Assembly: GCF_018224885.1 (NCBI RefSeq)
Contig: NZ_JAGTXB010000025.1
Coordinates: 62,001-126,000, forward strand
Reading direction: 5' to 3'
Origin: Chitinophaga hostae
GTDB lineage: Bacteria > Bacteroidota > Bacteroidia > Chitinophagales > Chitinophagaceae
Length of the DNA: 64,000 nt
Position numbers and translations under genes: made by a program. Below are positions 25,018 to 35,954 of this stretch, piece after piece (the first letter of the stretch is position 1; each line of letters opens with the position of its first letter). The notes below the pieces were generated by a model. The model had not been told where the DNA came from. It was given only the letters and a program-made list of their open reading frames with translations, and did no database searches.

Positions 25018-25047
25018 ATTGTCGCTATTTACCCCTGTTATTGTCGC
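25018..25047 (+). repeat. direct repeat ATTGTCGC, 22-bp period
   Basis: ATTGTCGC occurs at 25018-25025 and 25040-25047, two helical turns apart, in the region between divergent VOC and hydrolase genes. The layout suits a regulator bound as a tandem dimer, such as AraC-type proteins. Confidence 0.4.
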
Positions 25048-25113
25048 ATACATACAGCCATTAACAAAATATTGTTGCAGAACTTTGTAGCCTGACAAAC
25101 AAACGCTCAACAT

Positions 25114-26052
25114 ATGAAGAAACATCTTATAGCCGGCTCTTTTGTAGCACTCATCCTGGCGGCAATGGTGGCTTGCCAGTCAAATCCTAAGGAAACAAAA
25201 AATCTTCCGGCAGCAAAAAAAGACAGTGTTGTCACCCCGTCCGTGAAGCCCACCGAAACGGGTTATGCCGATGTAAACGGATTGAAAATGTATTATGAGG
25301 TATATGGAGAAGGCAAGCCTATCGTACTGCTTCATGGATCTTTTATGAACATTCCATTGAACTGGTCGCATATCATCCCGGTGCTGGCCCAAAAGAGAAA
25401 AGTGATCGTAACCGAACTGCAGGGCCATGGCCGCACGAAAGATATCCCACGGGAATTCAGTTATGAAGCCATGGCAGATGATGTGTCGGGCCTTCTCAAA
25501 CATCTTAAAACAGACAGCGCAGATGTTTTAGGCTACAGCATGGGCGGGGGAGTAGCCTTCCAGGTAGCAGTGCGCCATCCGGAGCAGGTACGCAGATTGG
25601 TAATATTGTCCGGGGCATATGCCCATGACGGTTGGTGGCCTGATGTAGAAGCTAGTTTTGCGACCATGAATGCCGATATGTTCAAAGGTTCGGTGATACA
25701 GCAGCAATACGATAGTATGGGTAATGATCCTGCACGTTTTCCTGAATACATTAAAAAAGTACTGAGCATCGACCTAAAACCATATAACTGGTCGAAGGAA
25801 GTCAAAAACATAAAGTCCCCTATATTCATGGCCATTGGCGATGCCGATGGTATACGGTATGAACATGCACTGGAATTATTCCGGGCCAAAGGAGGAGGGA
25901 AGATGGGAGACCTTCACGGATTACCAAAATCCCGCCTGGCCATTATCCCCGGCACTACGCACATCGGTATGATGGTGCACGCGGATTTGTGGATTCCAAT
26001 GGTGAGCGATTTCCTGGATAGTGATCTGAATGCACCGCCCCCTACCTTTTAA
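25114..26052 (+). CDS. lipoprotein alpha/beta hydrolase
   Basis: A 312-residue protein with a lipobox MVAC (Cys21) after a signal sequence, so it should be lipid-anchored. The hydrolase part starts at about residue 50 with MYYEVYGEGKPIVLLHGSF (oxyanion loop). The nucleophile elbow is LGYSMGGGVAF (Ser), an Asp lies in AIGDADGI and the catalytic His in PGTTHIGMM. It belongs to the serine-hydrolase (esterase/peroxidase-like) branch. Residues 45-170 closely follow the protein at 53460-54287, so the two are paralogues. The substrate is unknown. The gene ends in a hairpin at 26078. Confidence 0.85.
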   Translation: MKKHLIAGSFVALILAAMVACQSNPKETKNLPAAKKDSVVTPSVKPTETGYADVNGLKMYYEVYGEGKPIVLLHGSFMNIPLNWSHIIPVLAQKRKVIVTELQGHGRTKDIPREFSYEAMADDVSGLLKHLKTDSADVLGYSMGGGVAFQVAVRHPEQVRRLVILSGAYAHDGWWPDVEASFATMNADMFKGSVIQQQYDSMGNDPARFPEYIKKVLSIDLKPYNWSKEVKNIKSPIFMAIGDADGIRYEHALELFRAKGGGKMGDLHGLPKSRLAIIPGTTHIGMMVHADLWIPMVSDFLDSDLNAPPPTF

Positions 26053-26077
26053 CCAACTGCATAATAGATGATGTTTG

Positions 26078-26111
26078 ACAGGTTGCCGGAAATTATATTC
26101 CGGCAACCTGT
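26078..26111 (+). terminator. hairpin after the lipoprotein hydrolase gene
   Basis: ACAGGTTGCCGGAA (26078-26091) and TTCCGGCAACCTGT (26098-26111) form a perfect 14-bp stem with a 6-nt AT loop, 25 bp after the stop. The following T-tract is interrupted. Confidence 0.75.
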
Positions 26112-26215
26112 TACTGTTTCCGGCCGGGGGGTAGCCTTTCCGGTTTTTGTCTACCCGAAAACAGGTATTTCTGTACTCCCTTTTTCCCTGTATATGCTGC
26201 TTATCTTGAATCCCT

Positions 26216-26223
26216 TATTTTTG
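26216..26223 (+). promoter_or_regulatory. candidate -7 element (TATTTTTG)
   Basis: TATTTTTG fits TAnnTTTG exactly and lies 25 bp before the ATG at 26249. No -33 TTTG at the usual spacing was found. Confidence 0.4.
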
Positions 26224-26248
26224 TGGGGTCAGATAAATTATCAGAAAC

Positions 26249-27553
26249 ATGCTTTTTAAATTTCGTAACCCAGTTTTAATTTCTTCTGTTTCGCTTCTCC
26301 TTACCGCCATCGCCTGTGAAACTCAGGCACAGGAAAAATTCGACAGTAAGTTGCTGCAGAATGGTAAATTTACCCTCGCCTGTTACACTGTAAATGACGG
26401 CAGTGAATCAGCGATCGGTACATTTACCATTGGCATCAACACCGCCAACGATAAGTTGGCGCTAACAACGATTACCGCGCTTGCCGGACTGGAAGCCTGG
26501 AAAGATACTGCTGTATCTAACCTGAGCGACTTTAAACCTATTTACCGCGCATCCCACAGCACCCTGAAAGATATGGTGCTGCACTTCGGAAATGATGTTA
26601 CCGGTTACTATGTAGATAAGAAGACCGGTAAGAAAACGCAGATCAAAGAAGCCGGTAACCAGCATTTCGTGGATAGCTATACGTACCCGTTCCTTTTGTC
26701 GTTATTGCCGCTAACCTCCGGTTACAGCACCGATTTGTCAGTGTATGAATACAAACCCACCAACAACGGTAACCTGAAAAAAGCCGTGGTGGAGGAGGTG
26801 AAGAATAGCACCTGGGTGAGTAAATACACCGGCAAGCACGATGTATGGGAGGTGACCGTAGTTGAACCTACTACCAACGAAAAATCTGTTTCTCTGATTG
26901 ATAAGAAAACCCGCCGGCTCTGGCAGGTAGACATGTGGGCCGATGGCCAGCAGATCAGGATGGTGGACACCGAAACAGATTTCAATTCCGTTAAGGCGCC
27001 TTTCGATAAAGACCTTACCATGAAAATGGTGAAGGGAGGTAACTCCATCATTTATGGCCAGGTGTTTGCCCGCGACTTTGACGATAACGGAACCATCTTT
27101 GCGAAAATGCAGGTAATGAACATCCAGGCCAAACAGGTGGCGCCCCGCGGTACACAGGTGATCCTCATCCCTTACAACGACTACTTCAAAGAATGGATCA
27201 AAACCAATGAATCCCAGCGGAAAAAAGGCCGGGAAGGTATCGCCCTGCTCGATGAAGCCGCCGAGTGTATCAAAACCACCCGGGTGTACGACGATGCAGG
27301 ACACTACGAATTTGTAAATCTTATGCCCGGTGAATACCTGTTATACACCGAGTTTGGTTATGACCACTCCTATACCCAAACAGAAGTGGTAGGTTATACG
27401 GATCACTATATCAATGGTATGTTCCAGGGTACTACCAACAATACCGTTAACAGGAACTATAGTACCGGCAACAGTGCTGTAGTGAAAAAGATAGTAAGGG
27501 TAAGCAAACCCGGTGAAAAGGTGGAAGCAAAACTTAAGAAAACACGCGCCTGA
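26249..27553 (+). CDS. secreted protein with DUF3108-like part and C-terminal carboxypeptidase-regulatory-like domain
   Basis: A 434-residue protein with a signal peptide (cleavage near ETQAQE). Residues about 25-250 are a beta-rich lipocalin-like region with FTLACYTVNDGSESAIGTFTI and STLKDMVLHFGNDVTGYYVDKKTGKK, similar in layout to DUF3108-type outer-membrane or periplasmic proteins. Residues about 275-400 contain GQVFARDFDDNGT, VILIPYNDYFKEW and YEFVNLMPGEYLLYTEF, typical of carboxypeptidase-regulatory/SpaA-like beta-sandwiches that include F-x-x-L-x-P-G-x-Y. No catalytic residues are seen. It stands alone, with a strong terminator behind it. Confidence 0.6.
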   Translation: MLFKFRNPVLISSVSLLLTAIACETQAQEKFDSKLLQNGKFTLACYTVNDGSESAIGTFTIGINTANDKLALTTITALAGLEAWKDTAVSNLSDFKPIYRASHSTLKDMVLHFGNDVTGYYVDKKTGKKTQIKEAGNQHFVDSYTYPFLLSLLPLTSGYSTDLSVYEYKPTNNGNLKKAVVEEVKNSTWVSKYTGKHDVWEVTVVEPTTNEKSVSLIDKKTRRLWQVDMWADGQQIRMVDTETDFNSVKAPFDKDLTMKMVKGGNSIIYGQVFARDFDDNGTIFAKMQVMNIQAKQVAPRGTQVILIPYNDYFKEWIKTNESQRKKGREGIALLDEAAECIKTTRVYDDAGHYEFVNLMPGEYLLYTEFGYDHSYTQTEVVGYTDHYINGMFQGTTNNTVNRNYSTGNSAVVKKIVRVSKPGEKVEAKLKKTRA

Positions 27554-27572
27554 GTATAACTGAATTAAACGG

Positions 27573-27606
27573 AGCCGCATACACGAAATGTATGCGGCTT
27601 TTTTTA
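27573..27606 (+). terminator. strong intrinsic terminator
   Basis: AGCCGCATACA (27573-27583) pairs perfectly with TGTATGCGGCT (27589-27599) around a CGAAA loop, followed by a run of T to 27606. It lies 20 bp after the stop of the preceding gene. Confidence 0.9.
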
Positions 27607-27668
27607 TGATACTGACCGGACTTTTATTATCTTGTTGTTTGCTAACCAGCAATTATTGACAGTGAATA

Positions 27669-29228
<1,560 letters not shown>

Positions 29229-29267
29229 AAAGAAGCGGGGAACCGGTATCGCGTTGCACTTTTCATA

Positions 29268-29315
29268 TGGCCTATAACCCGGTAAAGATAATATGCTTTA
29301 CCGGGCTATGGGCCA
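29268..29315. terminator. bidirectional terminator between convergent genes
   Basis: A 20-bp stem (29268-29287 with 29296-29315) with one mismatch and one G-T pair around an ATAATATG loop. It lies between the sulfatase stop at 29228 and the SRPBCC stop at 29324. Confidence 0.8.
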
Positions 29316-29323
29316 TCTGATTA

Positions 29324-29770
29324 TCATGCATCCGGTATTTCAGGCTCTACCAGCTTAGTCAGCTTTTCCAATGACTCCTGCCAGCCCAGGTAGCACATTT
29401 CTACCGGTATAGCATCAGGAATGCCTTCCTGTGTAATTTTTACTTCCGTACCGGCGATGGTTTTCCGAAGTGATACGGTAACAACCATTTCTCCCGGCAG
29501 GTGAGGATTATCAAATTTATCGGTGTATTTCAACAGCTCGTTAGGCTTAAGTTCCAGGTAAGTGCCACCAAATGAATGACCGTTACCGGTGCTGAAATTA
29601 TGAAATGACATTTTGTGAGAACCGCCTACCACCGGATTCAGTTCCTGAACGGTGCAAAGAAATCCATAAGGAGGTAACCAGGAAGCGATAGCGGCTGGTT
29701 CAATAAAGGCCCGGTATACTTTTTCCGGAGATGTTTTCAGCATTCTGTGTAATGAAACAGTGTTTGACAT
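29324..29770 (-). CDS. SRPBCC / AHSA1-type protein
   Basis: A 148-residue cytoplasmic protein of the Bet v 1-like AHSA1 group. It opens with VSLHRMLKTSPEKVYRAFIEPAAIASWLPPYGF, the standard AHSA1 start, and has the middle strands GGTYLELKPNELLKYTDKFD and EVKITQEGIPDAIP, and a closing helix LGWQESLEKLTKLVE. The family has a large ligand-binding cavity; members are activators or stress-linked proteins with mostly unknown ligands. It has no operon partner. In many Bacteroidota such genes sit with an ArsR regulator, which is not seen here. Confidence 0.85.
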   Translation of the reverse strand: MSNTVSLHRMLKTSPEKVYRAFIEPAAIASWLPPYGFLCTVQELNPVVGGSHKMSFHNFSTGNGHSFGGTYLELKPNELLKYTDKFDNPHLPGEMVVTVSLRKTIAGTEVKITQEGIPDAIPVEMCYLGWQESLEKLTKLVEPEIPDA

Positions 29771-30296
29771 AACAAATTATTTTATCCCTACTCGTCTGGC
29801 TTTTCGGTTCCGCCCGTTTTTGAAATGGTGGCTGCTCCACTTGTTTATCGTTTATTTTGATAGAACAAAGATGGCGTGAAAATCGGAGTTTGAGAGAGGG
29901 GAGATACGACAATTTCACGGGTTGATTGCGACTTGGCAAACACTTTGTTAACGTTCACCGCCAACCGGCCGGCGATTGTCGATTTTAGAGGAAGCTCTTT
30001 CTTTTTTTACCACAACGGCGCACTCCCGGAAAAATAATATTTGTATTAATGACAATAATTTATGATCTTGGCTGCCGGGAATGAACTTTCCCGGAACGTG
30101 ATAGTTTCATGATCATAAAACACACGATCCTCCATAACATCAACCATTATCAATAAGGAAACTATAGTTAAAAGTCAGCCAACAAAGTAGGTACGATCTT
30201 ACTGTATTTTTATGCGGAACACACTCAGTTTAATGGACGCAGGTTAGCTGCGGGCCCACTGGTTGTTCTTTTTTTTAGTATATCATATAAGCGGGG
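29771..30296. other. 526-bp gap holding the control region of the ECF sigma operon and an inverted repeat
   Basis: No gene is supported. It separates the SRPBCC gene (minus) from the ECF sigma gene (plus), so both promoters should be here. CCGGGAA (30075-30081) and TTCCCGG (30088-30094) form a 7-bp inverted repeat with a 6-nt spacer about 200 bp before the sigma gene ATG. A near-match to the -7 box, AATATTTG, lies near 30045. No other repeat or RNA structure is obvious. Confidence 0.5.
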
Positions 30297-30902
30297 ATGC
30301 AGTCGATTAAGTCGTTTGAGGGTAACCAGTCATTCGGGGAAGCAGAACTGCTGCAACGGCTTGCCGTGGCAGATGAAGCCGCCTTCTCTGTTGTTTTCAA
30401 AGAATACTACGCTGTTTTATGTGCCTTCGCACGGAAGATTATCCAGGAAGCTGCCGATCCGGAGGACCTGGTCAACGAAGTATTTTTAAAATTATGGAAC
30501 CGCAACCAGGTTTTTGAAAATATCCGGCACCTGAAAGACTTTTTGTACAAGTCAACCCGTAACGCCTGCTTTGATACTATAAAACGCACGGTTCACAGTA
30601 AAGAGCGACAGGCAGTATTTCTCGGATCCCAGGCAGGCTGGGAAGCCGCGGCAGATCTTGAAATGATTCGCCTGGAGGTGTTCAATGAACTCTATCGGGA
30701 AATCAACCAACTGCCGGAGCAATGCGGGAAAATTATACGCATGGGCTATATTGAAGGCCTGAAAAATGATGAAATTGCCCGCGAACTGGGCCTGTCCGTA
30801 CAAACTGTAAAAAACCAGAAATCCAGGGGGATAATGCTGTTGAAACATCGTCTCCCACCGGAAATTTTTATCTTTCTCCTGCTGGCATCTGTACATCCCT
30901 GA
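30297..30902 (+). CDS. ECF RNA polymerase sigma factor (FecI-like)
   Basis: A 201-residue sigma-70 factor. Region 2 is at about residues 30-95: FKEYYAVLCAFARKIIQEAADPEDLVNEVFLKLWNR, with the LVNEVFLKLW core-binding helix. Region 4 is at about 135-190: INQLPEQCGKIIRMGYIEGLKNDEIARELGLSVQTVKNQ, the helix-turn-helix that reads the -35. This matches the FecI-like group paired with FecR. The FecR gene follows after 67 bp and a SusC with STN domain comes next, so the sigma factor should respond to outer-membrane substrate uptake and drive the SusC-D operon. It begins a co-directional block that may run to 43337. Confidence 0.9.
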   Translation: MQSIKSFEGNQSFGEAELLQRLAVADEAAFSVVFKEYYAVLCAFARKIIQEAADPEDLVNEVFLKLWNRNQVFENIRHLKDFLYKSTRNACFDTIKRTVHSKERQAVFLGSQAGWEAAADLEMIRLEVFNELYREINQLPEQCGKIIRMGYIEGLKNDEIARELGLSVQTVKNQKSRGIMLLKHRLPPEIFIFLLLASVHP

Positions 30903-30969
30903 ATTTTTTTTAAATCGCTTTGGTACTATCCTGGTATCACGTCGTAATAACAGAAAGCATAATGCTATT

Positions 30970-32187
30970 ATGGACGAGCCAACATCGAATGCCCTTTATA
31001 TAGCAGACCTTCTCAGCAGGCATTTAAAGGGAACCCTGACTGCCGGGGAATCAGCACAGTTGCATGCCTGGATAGCCGGGAGTGAGCAGCGCCGGCAACT
31101 ATGGGAAGATATCAACGATGCAAAAATTCAACAGGTTGCGGTAAAATTGATTGCGCAGTATAATGAAAACGAAGCGTTGGAACGTTTTCTGTCTACCCAC
31201 GCGCGGAAAGAGCAACCGGTAGTATCAAAGGGGATATACCTGCTGCACCGGTGGAGGTGGATCGCCGCCGCTGTGGCTATTATATTCGCCGCAGGTACCG
31301 GGTACTGGTTCCTGTCTCAAAAGCCGTATTCCACGGGCATCACACAGCATGCTTCTATGAGCGATATTGCGCCCGGAAAGAATGGTGCAATACTGAAATT
31401 GGCCGACGGCAGTAACATTACGCTGGATAGCCTTGCGAATGGCGTAGTAGCCACACAAAACGGTGCCAGGATAGTACTTGATGATGGTGCGCTGGTATAT
31501 GGTCCGGGTGGAAATGAAAATAAAGAGATTGCTTATAATATAATTACGACCCCAAATGGTCGCCAGTTCCGGGCAAGCTTACCGGATGGTACGCAGGTGT
31601 GGTTGAACGCCGCCAGCTCTATCCGCTACCCTACAGTATTTAACGGTAAGTACCGGAATGTGGAAGTTACGGGAGAAGTTTATTTTGAAGTGGCTCCGGA
31701 TGCCGGCATGCCATTCCAGGTAACCGCTATGAACAACGTACGCATTGAAGTACTGGGCACGCATTTCAATGTAAATGCCTACGAAAATGAAGAAAGCCAG
31801 CATACCACCTTGCTGCAGGGCGCCATCAAAGTAATGTCATTGAACGAACAGGCATCGGCGCGCTATAAAAAAGGGATCATACTCCGGCCTGGCCAACAGC
31901 TGCAGCTGTCTGAAACCCCTGTCGTTATTAACGATGCAGACATTGATAAAATCATGGCCTGGAAAAACGGGTTGTTTGATTTCGATGGAATGGATGTGAA
32001 GTATACTATGAAACAGATTGCCCGATGGTATGATGTGGAGATCATCTACAAAGGCGATATACCAGATATTAAATTTTATGGAAAGATCAGCAGGAACATA
32101 AGCCTGGCCGGCCTTATCAAAGGACTGAACGGCGCCGGTGTGCATTTGCACATTGAAGATGGCAAAAGACTGGTAGTAACAAAATAA
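30970..32187 (+). CDS. FecR-family anti-sigma factor
   Basis: A 405-residue protein. The N-terminal cytoplasmic part (about 1-90) starts with a helical anti-sigma domain (ADLLSRHLKGTLTAGESAQLHAWI). One transmembrane helix lies at about 95-115 (WIAAAVAIIFAAGTGYWFL). The periplasmic FecR domain follows: TTPNGRQFRASLPDGTQVWLNAASSIRYP, then GEVYFEVAPDAGMPFQV, and a final STN-like part (WKNGLFDFDGMDVKYTMKQIARWYDVEI). It probably holds the upstream sigma factor inactive and is triggered by the STN domain of the SusC protein. Confidence 0.93.
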   Translation: MDEPTSNALYIADLLSRHLKGTLTAGESAQLHAWIAGSEQRRQLWEDINDAKIQQVAVKLIAQYNENEALERFLSTHARKEQPVVSKGIYLLHRWRWIAAAVAIIFAAGTGYWFLSQKPYSTGITQHASMSDIAPGKNGAILKLADGSNITLDSLANGVVATQNGARIVLDDGALVYGPGGNENKEIAYNIITTPNGRQFRASLPDGTQVWLNAASSIRYPTVFNGKYRNVEVTGEVYFEVAPDAGMPFQVTAMNNVRIEVLGTHFNVNAYENEESQHTTLLQGAIKVMSLNEQASARYKKGIILRPGQQLQLSETPVVINDADIDKIMAWKNGLFDFDGMDVKYTMKQIARWYDVEIIYKGDIPDIKFYGKISRNISLAGLIKGLNGAGVHLHIEDGKRLVVTK

Positions 32188-32237
32188 GCATCATCATAAA
32201 AACAGATTGTCAAAAAAAGATAGCCGGTAAATAAAAA

Positions 32238-32263
32238 GCCGGAAGCGTTGGCGCGCTTCCGGC
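32238..32263 (+). terminator. hairpin between the FecR and SusC genes
   Basis: GCCGGAAGCG (32238-32247) and CGCTTCCGGC (32254-32263) form a perfect 10-bp stem with a 6-nt loop 50 bp after the FecR stop. No T-tract follows, so it may be a processing or attenuation site, or a weak terminator that separates the regulatory and uptake genes. Confidence 0.5.
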
Positions 32264-32330
32264 AGGTAGCCGGTTAAACTTAAAATTTCGGTGTAACGAA
32301 TTTTTTATCAACCAAACCACAACCAAATTT

Positions 32331-35300
32331 ATGCAAAAAATCGCTCATGTAGAACGAAAGGGATGTCTATTGCCGGTCCCGATCCAAATATTGCGGATTA
32401 TGAGAATTACTACCTTCTTCCTTTTCGCGTCCTTACTGCACGTTTCCGCAAAATCGTTGTCTCAGGCGGTGACTATTTCCGGGAAGGATATGCCACTGAA
32501 AAAAATATTTGATGCAGTGTACAAACAAACCGGATTCGTGGTGTTCAGCAATGACCGGCTCATGGAACGCGCGATCCCTGTATCTATTAACGCAAGGGAA
32601 ATTCCTTTGCAGGAATTCCTTGAAAACGTATTCAAAAACCAGCCATTAACTTTTTCCATCGACAGTAAAACAATTTTTCTTGCTGAAAAGCCATACCAGC
32701 AGGAGCAGGTAGCATTTTCAGATTCTACCGTGATCCCCTTGCTGAAAGGAAAGATCCTGGACTCTGCCGGTCTTCCGGTACCAGATGTTACCGTATCGGT
32801 ACGTAATACCAAACTGATAGCGGTTACCGACATACAGGGAGATTTCTCTTTTGTAAACGTACCGCGCAATGCCACGCTGGTAGCTACCAACATCGCCTAC
32901 CAACGCAGGGAATTAAAGCTGGAGGGAAGAAACGCCGTAACCATCCGGCTTTACGCAGAAGTAAAAAAGCTGAGCGAAGTGCAGGTAGTGGTGAATACCG
33001 GTTACCAGGCGCTCCCGAAAGAAAGGGCCACCGGCTCATTCGGTATAGTGACAGGCAAACAGCTGGCGCAGGTGCCGGTAGTTAGTATACTCGAACGGCT
33101 GCAGGGCATGGTGCCCGGCGTGGAAATTTCTACCAAAACCGCTGCGAATAAGAGTCGTAACGGATCGGTAAGGATTCGTGGCTTGTCGACCATTAAAAGC
33201 GAGTATACAAAAGTAAGCACGGATCCGCTGCTGGTGATAGATGGATTCCCATCACAGGTATCCATTGCCAATGGCGCGCTGGACCTGCTCAACCCCGACG
33301 ATATCGACCAGATCACTTTTCTGAAAGATGCGGCAGCAGCTTCTATATGGGGCATCCAGGCGGCCAACGGCGTCATTGTGATAGCTACAAAAAAGGGAAC
33401 GCGTAACAGCAAACCGGTGTTTAGTTTCTCTACCACCATGGGTACCAGCAATAAGCCCAGTTTGGGTTATGGTGAAATGATGAGCATAGCAGACTACATC
33501 GACCTGGAAAAAGAACTGCTGGATAAAGGAAGATATAACGATCCTGTTCCACGCAGCACCCCGGGAAGTTATTACCCGGAAAATAACAGCCAGGTGCAGG
33601 CTATTTATTTCCGTCAAAAACGCGGAGAAATAACAGAAGCGGAGATGAACGCACAGCTGGCAGCATTGGGCGCCACCGATAACCGCTCGCAGATGGAGAA
33701 GTACATGATCCAGTCGCCCACCACCCAACAGTATAACCTCTCTGTTTCCGGCGGGGGAGTGAACAGCTCTTACTTCCTGTCGGGCTATTTTTATAAAGAA
33801 GACCGTGTTTACAGGAGTAATACCAACAAAGGATATTCCCTGAAAGCAGGCAATACCTCCAGCTTATTGAACGGGCGCGTTACCATCAGCACCGATCTGA
33901 CTTTCGGTAATACAAGGGATAAAGTAAACGGCGCCGCCGTAAGGGCGATGAGTGTTGCTTCTGGCGGGATGCGGCCTTATGACATGCTCAAAGATGCATC
34001 CGGTAACACGATTTATTACGACCTGCTCACGATTCCGTCGACCGCCAGGTACCTTGAAGGCAAAGGATATCTTCCATTCCGCTATTCTCCCATCGATGAG
34101 TTACAGTATTCCAATAGTTATAATACGGCCAACAATGTGGCATTGAATATCGCGGTAAATGGCAATATTACGCCCTGGTTAGGGGTAAACATTTCCGGTA
34201 ACGTAGGAAGAATGTTTACCGAATATGAGCAATACTGGGAGCCGGATAGTTACGACGCCCGCATGCTGGTAAATAAAGCAACGAGCATCAGCGCCACCGG
34301 TGCCCGTGTATATGGTGTGCCCCCCGGAGGCAGGCTTGATCTGAGCAACGGTCAGGGAAGAAGTTATAACCTGCGCGGACAGCTCAATGTAAATAAAAAT
34401 TGGAAGGACAGGCATCAGCTGAATTTGCTGGTAGGTAATGAGATCAGGGAGTCTTACAGTAAGGGCAGCGGAGAAATGCGATTTGGTTACGATAAATCCA
34501 TCAATGCGTTCCGCAGCGTGAATCCTTTTACAGGATATGTAGATATCTATGGGACTACACAGTCAATCGGCGCTACCACCAGGCCGGTTACTGAAAGCAC
34601 TACGAGGTCGCTATCGTATTATGCCAACGGATCTTATACGTTTGATAATAAATATACCGTTTCGGGAAGCGCCCGTTTTGATGATTATAACTTACTGGGT
34701 GTTGAACGCCGTAAGCGCGCTATTCCGTTGTGGTCGGCCGGTTTGAAATGGAACCTTGGCAAGGAAGAACTGCTAAGCAATATCAGCTGGCTGGATCAGC
34801 TGTCGGCACGTTTCACCTATGGCTTTAGCGGCAATGCTCCCCAGGGTTATGCGCCCGTTACCACTATTAATTTACTCGGCGCCGATTATTACACCAACTA
34901 TAGTTATGGTATTATTGACAAACCTGCCATAGCAAACCTGGGTTGGGAAAAGACACGGATGATCAACTGGGGCCTTGATTTTTCCTTCTTTAAAAACAGG
35001 GTGTTCGGGTCTGCGGAATATTATAAAAAACATACCACGGATATCATCTGGCAATTGCCTATTAACGGCACTTATGGTTTTACATCTACTTTATTCAATA
35101 CTGCTAACCTGGAAGGACATGGAGTGGACCTTGGCATCAATGTAGTGCCTGTTTTGAGTAAAAACTGGAGGTGGACGGCTACCGTCAACATGTCGTACAA
35201 TACGAATATCATCAAAGATGTACGCTTCGAAAAACCTACTACCTATTTTGCACCGGAGATGCTTTATTCTGGCTATCCAACGGATTACCTGTTTACCTAT

Positions 35301-35936
35301 GCCTGGGCAGGACTGGATAATACCGGTCAGGCGTTGATCTATAACGGTAACGATCGCTCGAAGAAATATTCGGTGGCAGAATTTCCCTATGAAAATTCCC
35401 GTGTTTATTCGGGACGCACCACCTCTCCCTGGTTTGGAAGCTTCAGCCACTCTGTACAATACAAAGGCTTTGACCTCAATGTACAGTTCCAGTGCGCGTT
35501 CGGTGGTGTTTTCCTGAAACCGTCGCTACAGGATCTCGGATATAGTAATAACCTTTTTGCGGGAAGAAACGGCGACCTGGCGAATCGTTGGAGGAAGCCG
35601 GGAGACGAAGCATTTACCAACGTGCCGGGACTGGCATTTGGCGCTAACACAAGTTTCTATACCAGCACTGCCCGGTACAGGGAATCTGATCTGCTGGTGA
35701 GAAGTCGCAGTAATGTAAAGTTACAACAGGTGATGCTGTCGTACTCGATTCCCGCTGCTTTACTGGGGAAGGCCGGTTTGAAGAGTGTGACTGTTTCCGC
35801 AGTAGCCCGCAACCTGGGGATGATCTGGGTAGCCAATAAAGAAAAGCTCGATCCTGATTATCTCTATGTAACCGGGAACAACTACCAGCTTCCTCCATTA
35901 ACCAACTATTCGTTTAGAGTTGCACTGAGTTTCTAA
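32331..35936 (+). CDS. SusC/RagA TonB-dependent outer-membrane receptor with STN domain
   Basis: A 1201-residue outer-membrane receptor. It has a long N-terminal leader, then a signal segment (MRITTFFLFASLLHVSAKSLSQ). Residues about 46-120 form an STN/FecA-like domain (MPLKKIFDAVYKQTGFVVF, IPLQEFLENVF), which contacts FecR. Residues about 137-215 form a carboxypeptidase-regulatory-like domain (LKGKILDSAGLPVPDVTV), then the plug (LERLQGMVPGVEIS, SIRIRGLSTI-type strand, DQITFLKDAAAASIWGIQAANGVIVIATKKG) and the barrel to the final FRVALSF. With the SusD gene 18 bp downstream it forms an uptake pair for a nutrient unknown from sequence. The STN domain and FecI/FecR genes indicate induction by its own substrate. 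Confidence 0.95.
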   Translation: MQKIAHVERKGCLLPVPIQILRIMRITTFFLFASLLHVSAKSLSQAVTISGKDMPLKKIFDAVYKQTGFVVFSNDRLMERAIPVSINAREIPLQEFLENVFKNQPLTFSIDSKTIFLAEKPYQQEQVAFSDSTVIPLLKGKILDSAGLPVPDVTVSVRNTKLIAVTDIQGDFSFVNVPRNATLVATNIAYQRRELKLEGRNAVTIRLYAEVKKLSEVQVVVNTGYQALPKERATGSFGIVTGKQLAQVPVVSILERLQGMVPGVEISTKTAANKSRNGSVRIRGLSTIKSEYTKVSTDPLLVIDGFPSQVSIANGALDLLNPDDIDQITFLKDAAAASIWGIQAANGVIVIATKKGTRNSKPVFSFSTTMGTSNKPSLGYGEMMSIADYIDLEKELLDKGRYNDPVPRSTPGSYYPENNSQVQAIYFRQKRGEITEAEMNAQLAALGATDNRSQMEKYMIQSPTTQQYNLSVSGGGVNSSYFLSGYFYKEDRVYRSNTNKGYSLKAGNTSSLLNGRVTISTDLTFGNTRDKVNGAAVRAMSVASGGMRPYDMLKDASGNTIYYDLLTIPSTARYLEGKGYLPFRYSPIDELQYSNSYNTANNVALNIAVNGNITPWLGVNISGNVGRMFTEYEQYWEPDSYDARMLVNKATSISATGARVYGVPPGGRLDLSNGQGRSYNLRGQLNVNKNWKDRHQLNLLVGNEIRESYSKGSGEMRFGYDKSINAFRSVNPFTGYVDIYGTTQSIGATTRPVTESTTRSLSYYANGSYTFDNKYTVSGSARFDDYNLLGVERRKRAIPLWSAGLKWNLGKEELLSNISWLDQLSARFTYGFSGNAPQGYAPVTTINLLGADYYTNYSYGIIDKPAIANLGWEKTRMINWGLDFSFFKNRVFGSAEYYKKHTTDIIWQLPINGTYGFTSTLFNTANLEGHGVDLGINVVPVLSKNWRWTATVNMSYNTNIIKDVRFEKPTTYFAPEMLYSGYPTDYLFTYAWAGLDNTGQALIYNGNDRSKKYSVAEFPYENSRVYSGRTTSPWFGSFSHSVQYKGFDLNVQFQCAFGGVFLKPSLQDLGYSNNLFAGRNGDLANRWRKPGDEAFTNVPGLAFGANTSFYTSTARYRESDLLVRSRSNVKLQQVMLSYSIPAALLGKAGLKSVTVSAVARNLGMIWVANKEKLDPDYLYVTGNNYQLPPLTNYSFRVALSF

Positions 35937-35954
35937 TCCATTAAACTACAAAGT

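Noticed and set aside
30001..30060. AATATTTG as a -7 box of the ECF sigma gene
   Set aside because: It differs from TAnnTTTG at the first base and lies about 250 bp from the ATG; kept only as a remark.
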